Positions 58,267-64,000 of a DNA stretch of 64,000 nucleotides are shown piece by piece. Numbering within the stretch: the first letter of the stretch is position 1; every line of letters starts with the position of its first letter. This DNA comes from Burkholderiales bacterium C2 (GTDB lineage Bacteria > Pseudomonadota > Gammaproteobacteria > Burkholderiales > Burkholderiaceae_C), in contig SCOI01000001.1 in NCBI GenBank assembly GCA_005503085.1, forward strand, positions 310,001 through 374,000. Reading direction: 5' to 3'. The position numbers and the translations under genes were made by a program. A model generated the notes under the pieces. The model had not been told where the DNA came from and did not search any database. It saw nothing but the letters and a program-made list of their open reading frames with translations.

Positions 58267-58566
58267 CAGAATCTCGAATCCACGGGAAGTCGGCGAAAAC
58301 CTGTTTCGGTAGCGCCAGTGTGCTCAGGCCCGGTGACGTCGTGATGAAGCAAGCCGGCGCGAGCCGGTCGCGCGCGTAACAGTTTGTTCGACCGGCGCTT
58401 GCGAATCGAAGGTCTGCGCCCTGAACCGCCTGCAAGCCACGCCTCGCTTCGGTGCGCATCGCGCGGCCAGCGCACAGCGCTGCCGCAAACGGGCCAATGC
58501 CAACGTCATTGGCGGGTCGTGGCCCGTGGCGACACTGAGCGCAGCACCGACTCCCCTGGGCCCAGC
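58267..58566. other. Intergenic region before the secreted phosphoesterase
   Basis: 300 bp between divergent genes. It presumably holds promoters for both, but no clear -35/-10 pair or palindrome was recognised. Confidence 0.45.
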
Positions 58567-60630
58567 ATGAACAGCGACAACACCGGCAACGCCGACCACA
58601 ATATCAGCGGCGAAGACGCGCCCACCCCCGACCGCCGCCAGCTGCTGCGCGGCGCGGCCGGCCTCTCGGCATTCGCGATGGGCGGCAGCCTGTTGAGCGG
58701 CGCGGAGCCGGCCGAGGCCGCCGGCAGCGCCGTCACCAGCTTTGCCATCGCGGTGCTGCCCGACACCCAGTTCTACGCCCGCTACGCCACCACCGATGAG
58801 GGCCAGCAGTTCCAGAACCGCTACGGCTCAACGCCTTTTGCGGCGCAGACCGGCTGGATCGCCAGCAATGCCCGCAGCTACAACATCCCCTTCGTCATCC
58901 ATCTGGGCGATGTGGTCGACCAGCAGGGCAAACCCAACCAGTGGCGGGTGGCCGATGCCGCGATGCAGCAGCTGGAAAGCGCTGGCGTCCCCTACTCGAT
59001 CCTGGCCGGCAATCACGACGTCATCAACGACCACGATTACCACCAGCCCTCCGACCAGGGCTTCGGCACCGATGCCCAGCGCCAGCTCTCGGCCGAGCCC
59101 TATCTGCAGTGGTTCCCGCGCAGCCGGGCGGCCCGGCAATCAACCTTCCGTGAGCGTGACAGCTCCGGCTTTCACGAGTACCACGTCTTCGAGTCGCACG
59201 GCATCAAGTTCATGGTGCTCTCGCTGTCATGGCGCATCTCCGATGCCGGCATCGCCTGGGCACGCAGCGTCATCGCACGCAACCCGACTCTGCCGGTGAT
59301 CCTGTCTAACCACCAGCTTCTGAACATAGACAGCGACGGCATCAGCCCGCTGGAAACGGCCTACGGCAAGATGCTGTGGGCCCAGCTGATCAACGACAAC
59401 GATCAGATCTTCATGACCTTGAACGGTCACCACCACGGCGCCGCCCATCTGCGCAAATTCAATGCCTTCGGCAACGAGGTCCACCAGATGGTGGTCGATT
59501 ACCAGATGGACTACCAGGGCGGCAACGCCATGATGCGGCTCTATGAGGTCGACTTCAGCAACAACAAGATCGATGTGATGTCGTTCTCGCCCTGGGTGGT
59601 CAGCAAGCCCAAGCAGACACTCAACCAGTTCGACTTCGCGGAGCTGACCCAGGCCAATAATCGCTTCACGATCCCGATCAATTTCAAGAAGCGCTTTGCG
59701 GGCTTCCTGCGCTGGCGCCCGACGATGTCCAGCAACGGCGCGGCCATCCTGCCACGGGTGCGCACCGAGCTGCTGGCCAACTATGTCGAGCCGCCGCCGA
59801 AGCTCAGCCGCCCGCCGCTCGATTCGAACGACTTCCCTTATGTGGCCGACACCTACGCGCACTGGCGCGCGCCGACCACCATCGCGGAAGGTCAGATCGT
59901 CAAGGTCGGTGACACCCTGCCCGATATCTTCGCGGGTCACGATATGCGGCGCGCGGGCCTGATCGGGCCGGCGACGGTGGGCGACGTGATCTGGTCGACA
60001 GACAAACACCGCTTGTCGTCAGCGCCGGGCAGCGTGCGCTTTCTCAACAGCGACAAGACGGTGGGCCGCCTCAGCGCCTTCCTGACCGCGATGGGCGCTC
60101 CCGTCAATGGCCGCAGCTTCTGGACCGGCTACACGATCGAAGCCTTCGTCAAGATCCCCGCCGACTGGGACGCGAGCAAGCACCGCTGGGGCAATCTGCT
60201 CGGCCGCCAAGGCAATCGCGGTGCGGTGCCCGGTGGCTATCAGGGTGGTGACCCGGAGGCCTCAAGCGTGCTGTTCGCGATCTCCAGCCTGCGCGAAGTG
60301 CAGTGGGAAGTGGTGCCGGCATCCAATTCGCGCTATGCCCAGACCAACTGGTCGGGCGAGCTGATACGCAACACCTGGTACCACGTCGCCATCGTCAACG
60401 ATCCGGCCACGGCCACCACAACGCTCTACGTCGAAGGCGCGCCGGTGCTGCGCAATGTGAGCAACGCCGCAACGGGCACGCGCTCGCAGAGCTCACCGCT
60501 GCCCTGGATCATCGGAGCCGGCTGGTGGGACGGCGTACTCGACGACGGCTTCTACGGCTGGATCGGCGAGATGCGTCTGGTCGGCAAACCCATCCCGCCC
60601 GAACAGTGGCTCACCGCTCGCCGCAACTGA
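58567..60630 (+). CDS. Tat-exported metallophosphoesterase with LamG-like C-terminus
   Basis: 687 aa. A Tat signal with DRRQLLRGAAGLSAFAMGG at residues 22-40 ends near AEAAG. The calcineurin-like phosphoesterase core has LPDTQFYA, VIHLGDVVDQ, LAGNHDVIND and LNGHHHGAAH. The last 180 residues look like a concanavalin-A/LamG fold (GRSFWTGYTIEAFVKIP, TWYHVAIVNDPATATTTLYVEG, GWIGEMRLVGKP). It is probably an extracellular or periplasmic phosphodiesterase acting on polymer-bound or nucleotide substrates. It lies near the phosphodiester-uptake operon. Confidence 0.88.
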   Translation: MNSDNTGNADHNISGEDAPTPDRRQLLRGAAGLSAFAMGGSLLSGAEPAEAAGSAVTSFAIAVLPDTQFYARYATTDEGQQFQNRYGSTPFAAQTGWIASNARSYNIPFVIHLGDVVDQQGKPNQWRVADAAMQQLESAGVPYSILAGNHDVINDHDYHQPSDQGFGTDAQRQLSAEPYLQWFPRSRAARQSTFRERDSSGFHEYHVFESHGIKFMVLSLSWRISDAGIAWARSVIARNPTLPVILSNHQLLNIDSDGISPLETAYGKMLWAQLINDNDQIFMTLNGHHHGAAHLRKFNAFGNEVHQMVVDYQMDYQGGNAMMRLYEVDFSNNKIDVMSFSPWVVSKPKQTLNQFDFAELTQANNRFTIPINFKKRFAGFLRWRPTMSSNGAAILPRVRTELLANYVEPPPKLSRPPLDSNDFPYVADTYAHWRAPTTIAEGQIVKVGDTLPDIFAGHDMRRAGLIGPATVGDVIWSTDKHRLSSAPGSVRFLNSDKTVGRLSAFLTAMGAPVNGRSFWTGYTIEAFVKIPADWDASKHRWGNLLGRQGNRGAVPGGYQGGDPEASSVLFAISSLREVQWEVVPASNSRYAQTNWSGELIRNTWYHVAIVNDPATATTTLYVEGAPVLRNVSNAATGTRSQSSPLPWIIGAGWWDGVLDDGFYGWIGEMRLVGKPIPPEQWLTARRN

Positions 60631-60677
60631 TAGTGCCGGCCGCCGCCGCGGCCCCGTTTTTCTTGGAGTCCTTTCCC

Positions 60678-61457
60678 ATGTTTCAACGCCTTCTTCTTGG
60701 TGTGGCGCTCGCCACCGCCCTCGCTCCGGCCTGCGCAGCCGAACAGTTCGAGGCCTCCGCCCACGTCTTCAACGGCAGCGGCTATGGTCAGAGCTACCTC
60801 GGCGCAGGCGGCACGACACCGCTCTACAACCAGGCACTCGGCCAGGTGGTCGATGGCGGCAATGGCGCTTTTGACGCCTTCGGCTTCTACAACAGCGGCG
60901 TCGGTGCCCTGAGCCAGACGCGCCAGGTCGAGCTGCTCAGCGGCAACGTCTTCCGCTTTTTCGACACCTTCACCAACCAGGGCGCGAGCAGCATCACGAC
61001 CACGCTCAACTTCTTCGGCAACCTCGGCTCGGACGGCGACGAGTTGGTCAGCAGCGCCAAGCCCGGCCTGCTGGTCAGCTGCGAGGACGACGGCAGCGGC
61101 AGTTGCGGCAGCGATCCGGTGCTGGCCCTGGTCTCGGGCAATAAGGGCCTGGGCCGCGCAGCGATCACGCCCGACCGCTACAACGTGAGCTTCTCCGTCA
61201 CCGTGAAGCCCGGCGAGAGCCTGAGCCTGCTCAACTTCGCCTTCCTCGCCAGCGACGTGAACGGCCCCACCGTGTCCGACCTGTGGCTGGCCCAATCCAC
61301 CGGCGAGTCGCTGCTGAGTGCGCCGCGCCTGGAAGGCCTGAGCGCTCAGCAGATCGCCACCATTGCCAACTTCACAACGCCGGTCCCGGAACCGACGACC
61401 TGGGCCCTGCTGGCCCTGGGCCTGGGCTTGCTGGCCCTGCGCCGCTCGCGCGCCTGA
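60678..61457 (+). CDS. PEP-CTERM sorting-domain protein
   Basis: 259 aa with an N-terminal signal peptide (ending near PACAAEQ) and a C-terminal PEP-CTERM signal: VPEPTTWALLALGLGLLALRR. The body is Gly/Ser/Asn-rich beta structure with two cysteines (CEDDGSGSCGSD). PEP-CTERM proteins are processed by exosortase and exported to the surface or exopolysaccharide. TTGGAG lies 11 nt upstream of the ATG; the gap to the phosphoesterase gene is 47 bp, so they may be co-expressed. No exosortase gene is in the window. Confidence 0.9.
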   Translation: MFQRLLLGVALATALAPACAAEQFEASAHVFNGSGYGQSYLGAGGTTPLYNQALGQVVDGGNGAFDAFGFYNSGVGALSQTRQVELLSGNVFRFFDTFTNQGASSITTTLNFFGNLGSDGDELVSSAKPGLLVSCEDDGSGSCGSDPVLALVSGNKGLGRAAITPDRYNVSFSVTVKPGESLSLLNFAFLASDVNGPTVSDLWLAQSTGESLLSAPRLEGLSAQQIATIANFTTPVPEPTTWALLALGLGLLALRRSRA

Positions 61458-61462
61458 GTCCC

Positions 61463-61489
61463 CGTCGGCCCCGGCCGGCTGGGCCGACG
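61463..61489. terminator. Possible bidirectional terminator hairpin
   Basis: CGTCGGCCC and GGGCCGACG form a 9-bp perfect stem with a 9-nt loop between the convergent PEP-CTERM and MocR genes. No strong T-run is present. Confidence 0.5.
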
Positions 61490-61499
61490 ACGCAAGCGC

Positions 61500-62918
61500 T
61501 CATTGCAGGGCCAGCTCGCTGACGATGCGCCCCAGGCTGCACAGCGCCGCTTCGAAACGGCTGTCGCCCGGATAGCCATGGTTGATGCGCAGATGGTGGC
61601 GGTAGCGCCGGTCGGCGGAGAACAGATGCCCGGGTGCGACACCGACGCCGCAGGCCATCGCGCGGCGATGCACCTCCAGCGCGTCCACGGCGGCCGGCAG
61701 CTCGACCCACAGAAAATAGCCGCCCTCGGGCCGGGTCACCCGGGTGCGGGCAGGGAACTCGCGCGCAATGACGCGCAGCGCCGAGGCCTGCTGGCGGCTG
61801 AGCGCATGCCGCAGGCTGCGCAGATGGCGGTCGAAGCTGTTTTGCTGCAGGAACTCCTGCAGCGCCAGCTGCGAGGGCAAGGAAACCGCCAGCGAGCTCA
61901 TCAGCTTGTGCCGCCCCAGCGCGGTCGCGAAACGCCCGCCCGCCACCCAGCCCACCCGGTAGCCCGGTGCCAGCGATTTCGAGAAGGAGCCGCAGTGCAT
62001 CACCCAGCCCTCGCGGTCCCAGGCCTTGGCCGGCGGCGGGCGGCGCGGGCCGTGGTGCAGCTCGCCATAGACATCGTCCTCGATCAGCGGGATGCGCCGC
62101 GCGCTCAGCATCTCGACCAGCCTGGCCTTGGCATCATCAGGCATGGTGCCGCCCATCGGGTTCTGGAAGGTCGGCATGAACCAGCAGGCCTTGACCGGAT
62201 GCTGTGCCAGCACGCGCTGCAGCGAGTCCAGATCCACGCCGCTGCGCGGATGGGTCTCCACCTCCACCGCCCGCAGCCCGCGCCGCTCCAGGGCCTGCAG
62301 CGCGGCATAGAAGCACGGGGTCTCGATGGCCACCACATCGCCCGGCTGCGTGCTCACCTCCAGGCAGAGGTTCAACGCTTCCATTGCGCCATTGCTCACG
62401 ACGATCTCGGACGGCGGCACATCGATGCCGGCCAGGCCATAGCGCAGCGAGATCTGGTGCCGCAGCTCGCCACTGCCCGGTGACATGTCCTCCACGGTGC
62501 GCCACGGATCCATGGCCCGCATCGCCCGCCCCATGCCGCGCGCCAACACCTCCAGCGGAAACAGGGTCGGCGACGGAAATGCCGACCCCAGCGGCACCAG
62601 CTCGCGCTGGCGCGCCTGGGCCAGCACCTGGAACACCAGAGCCGACACATCCACCGTCATGCTGTGACTCAGCGGTTCGCTGGCGGCGGGCTCCGGCTCG
62701 CCAAGGGTGGGCCGGCTCAGCACGTAGTAGCCCGAACGCGCCCGCGCCTCGACCAGCCCCTGGGTTTCCAGCAGGTAATAGGCCGAGAAAATCGTCGAGG
62801 CGCTGAGCCCCTGCTGCCCCCGGACCTCACGCACCGAGGGCAGGCGATCACCCGGCTTCAGGCTGCCGCTGCGGATGCGCTGGGCAATGGACTCGGCATA
62901 GAGCTCGTAGCGTTTCAT
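61500..62918 (-). CDS. MocR-type GntR/aminotransferase regulator
   Basis: 472 aa. An N-terminal winged helix (SIAQRIRSGSLKPGDRLPSV, SASTIFSAYYLLETQGLVEA) is fused to a PLP-dependent fold-type I aminotransferase domain. SNGAMEALNLCLE, FMPTFQNPMGGTMP, LIEDDVYGELHHG and CGSFSKSLAPGYRVGW (PLP lysine) are visible. Usually controls a divergent or nearby amino-acid or vitamin-B6 related gene. None is evident in the 346-bp gap before tmRNA. The ATG at 62918 gives the standard start. Confidence 0.93.
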   Translation of the reverse strand: MKRYELYAESIAQRIRSGSLKPGDRLPSVREVRGQQGLSASTIFSAYYLLETQGLVEARARSGYYVLSRPTLGEPEPAASEPLSHSMTVDVSALVFQVLAQARQRELVPLGSAFPSPTLFPLEVLARGMGRAMRAMDPWRTVEDMSPGSGELRHQISLRYGLAGIDVPPSEIVVSNGAMEALNLCLEVSTQPGDVVAIETPCFYAALQALERRGLRAVEVETHPRSGVDLDSLQRVLAQHPVKACWFMPTFQNPMGGTMPDDAKARLVEMLSARRIPLIEDDVYGELHHGPRRPPPAKAWDREGWVMHCGSFSKSLAPGYRVGWVAGGRFATALGRHKLMSSLAVSLPSQLALQEFLQQNSFDRHLRSLRHALSRQQASALRVIAREFPARTRVTRPEGGYFLWVELPAAVDALEVHRRAMACGVGVAPGHLFSADRRYRHHLRINHGYPGDSRFEAALCSLGRIVSELALQ

Positions 62919-63195
62919 CGGGTTCCTGGGCGTATTTGAGCTGAACGGCTCAGATTCACTCAATAGATCGGTATCAGTTGAGCACATGCCAAGACCGTGA
63001 TTCGTCGGTCCCGTGGCGCAATGTCCGATCGTCCGTGCAGGCCGCCACCCACTACCGTCGGCGCCACAGCCTGCACCCGAGCGGGGCCGCGAGGGTCGGG
63101 GCTGCGCATACCGCACAATTCCGGAGCTGGACTTGAGTTGCTGTGCTACTTGTTGTGCGGTGGCGCGCTATGTGCAAGCGCCCCTGTGCGGATAA
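62919..63195. other. Intergenic region upstream of the MocR gene
   Basis: 277 bp without a gene. It should hold the MocR promoter. No riboswitch or repeat was recognised. Confidence 0.45.
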
Positions 63196-63232
63196 GGAAA
63201 AAGGCCCAAGTCGTTGATTTACTTGGGCCTTT
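63196..63232 (-). terminator. Rho-independent terminator of tmRNA
   Basis: On the minus strand AAAGGCCCAAGT and ACTTGGGCCTTT form a perfect 12-bp stem with a 9-nt loop followed by a T-run. It lies 33 bp after the tmRNA 3' end. Confidence 0.9.
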
Positions 63233-63264
63233 CGGTCTTACTTGGTCCTATGTGGACCCATATC

Positions 63265-63636
63265 TGGTGGAGCCGGGGGGAATTGAACCCCCGTCCGCAA
63301 GCCATCACCGAGCAGTTCTACATGCGTAGCCGTCTGATTTGAATCTCGCGTTCAGGTCGCGCAGCGGCACGCTACCTTTCCCGCCAGTCACTAAATCTTG
63401 TTCCCTATCGAGTGACCCGACAAGAAACCAGCCGATGTGAATGACTTCTCCGCTTTCCGTCTTGCGACTTGAGCCCGGCCCATCGGCCTGCCGTTGAGAA
63501 GCTCAACTGCAATTAAGCAGCGAGTGCGAACGTAGAGTCGTTTGCAGTTACTTTGTTTCCAGTGGTTTTACGAGCGGACTGGTGCTCGACATGCCCTACT
63601 TCGGATCCGCACCCACGTCGAAACCGGGTCGGCCCC
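63265..63636 (-). ncRNA. ssrA: Transfer-messenger RNA
   Basis: The 5' end GGGGCCGACCCGGTTTCGAC and the 3' tRNA-like end with GGTTCAATTCCCCCCGGCTC and encoded CCA are typical of tmRNA. The length is 372 nt. The tag frame (63513-63545) encodes ANDSTFALAA followed by TAA, a proteobacterial degradation tag. It rescues stalled ribosomes with SmpB. Confidence 0.95.
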
Positions 63637-63646
63637 TAAGACCTGT

Positions 63647-63673
63647 AGTTTAAGGCAGAACCAGTTCTTTCAA
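63647..63673 (-). promoter_or_regulatory. Possible ssrA promoter inside the HAD gene end
   Basis: On the minus strand, TTGAAA (63668-63673) and TAAACT (63647-63652) are 15 nt apart and 10 nt before the tmRNA 5' end. It overlaps the last codons and stop of the phosphatase gene. Confidence 0.4.
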
Positions 63674-64000
63674 GAGCTGGGCCGGCTCATTGATGACAAT
63701 ATCTGCGCCCCAGGCCTCGACATCAGCCCCCTGCCCCAGATAGCCCCAGCCGGCAGCGACCGTGGCCATGCCGGCGGCGCGACCGGCCTGCACATCACGT
63801 TCGTCGTCGCCGATATACACGCATAGGTCCGGCGCGATGCCGAGGCGACGCGCAGCTTCCAGCAATGGACCGGGATGCGGCTTGGCATGCGGCGTGGTGT
63901 CGCCGCCGATCACCGCGCCGGCCTGCTCGAACAGGCCCAGCGCCCGTGTCATCGGCAGCGCGAAGCGTTCGGCCTTGTTCGTCACGATGGCCCAGGGCAT
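63650..64000 (-). CDS. HAD-family phosphatase (phosphoglycolate phosphatase-like), 3' part
   Basis: Only the C-terminal 116 residues are in the window; the start lies off the right edge. WAIVTNKAERFALPM (HAD motif II), GDTTPHAKPHPGPLLEAARRLGI (motif III lysine) and CVYIGDDERDVQAGRAAGM (motif IV) are those of Gph-type phosphoglycolate phosphatases. 2-phosphoglycolate is the likely substrate, but other phosphosugars are possible. The gene ends 13 bp before tmRNA. Confidence 0.88.
   Translation of the reverse strand: MPWAIVTNKAERFALPMTRALGLFEQAGAVIGGDTTPHAKPHPGPLLEAARRLGIAPDLCVYIGDDERDVQAGRAAGMATVAAGWGYLGQGADVEAWGADIVINEPAQLLKELVLP

Noticed and set aside
63244-63258. Small hairpin GGTCC-TATGT-GGACC next to the tmRNA terminator
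   Set aside because: Weak 5-bp stem between the tmRNA 3' end and a much better terminator; probably part of the trailer.

Overview
The window is about 70% G+C and contains most of the photosynthesis gene cluster of a purple, bacteriochlorophyll-a producing proteobacterium. An LH1-only puf operon with a tetrahaem PufC, the aerobic cyclase AcsF, a HiPIP gene inside the cluster, a BciA-type 8-vinyl reductase and the crtD-crtC / crtE-crtF carotenoid set all suggest a betaproteobacterium of the Rubrivivax/Roseateles group (Burkholderiales). This assignment comes from gene content, not from a database search.

Layout. 1-1466: 5' part of crtI (-) divergent from bchO (+). 1571-3943: a lower-G+C insert with two unrecognised genes. 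4140-12498 (-): bchD, bchI, a DUF3422 membrane protein, a HiPIP, a small membrane protein, bchP, a PucC-family transporter (bch2/orf428) and bchG. 12580-15151 (-): ppsR1 and a cobalamin-binding aerR-like gene. 15468-31345 (+): bchF-N-B-H-L-M, lhaA, puhA-B-C, acsF, puhE, an alpha/beta hydrolase and a haem oxygenase. 31576-35906 (-): a toxin-antitoxin pair, a bacteriophytochrome and a second PpsR. 36044-47260 (-): crtE-crtF-bchC-X-Y-Z-pufB-orf74-pufA-L-M-orf53-pufC, a classical superoperon with two extra small genes. 47363-50906 (+): crtD, crtC, bciA. The cluster ends there. It is followed by a GAF-EAL protein (-), a LacI-regulated ABC importer with a GpdQ-like phosphodiesterase, a Tat-exported phosphoesterase, a PEP-CTERM protein, a MocR regulator (-), tmRNA (-) and the 3' part of a HAD phosphatase (-).

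Regulation. TGT-N12-ACA palindromes (PpsR/CrtJ sites) or one-mismatch versions lie before crtI/bchO, bchG, bchF, bchC and between crtE and crtD. At crtI, bchG, bchF and bchC the palindrome overlaps a TTGACA-like -35 box. At the first three the -10 box sits 6-7 nt before the start codon, which suggests leaderless messages. A redox-type PpsR1 with AerR coexists with a light-linked set: a bacteriophytochrome of the RpBphP1 architecture, a divergent PpsR2 and a haem oxygenase to make its biliverdin.

The most novel signal is in puf. Between pufB (LH1 beta, 49 aa) and pufA lies a 74-aa gene with a strong ribosome-binding site. Its first 49 residues align without gaps to PufB, but the bacteriochlorophyll-ligating His39 is Gln and a 25-residue tail is added. 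A further 53-aa ORF exactly bridges pufM and pufC. Both are candidates for unrecognised RC-LH1 accessory subunits.
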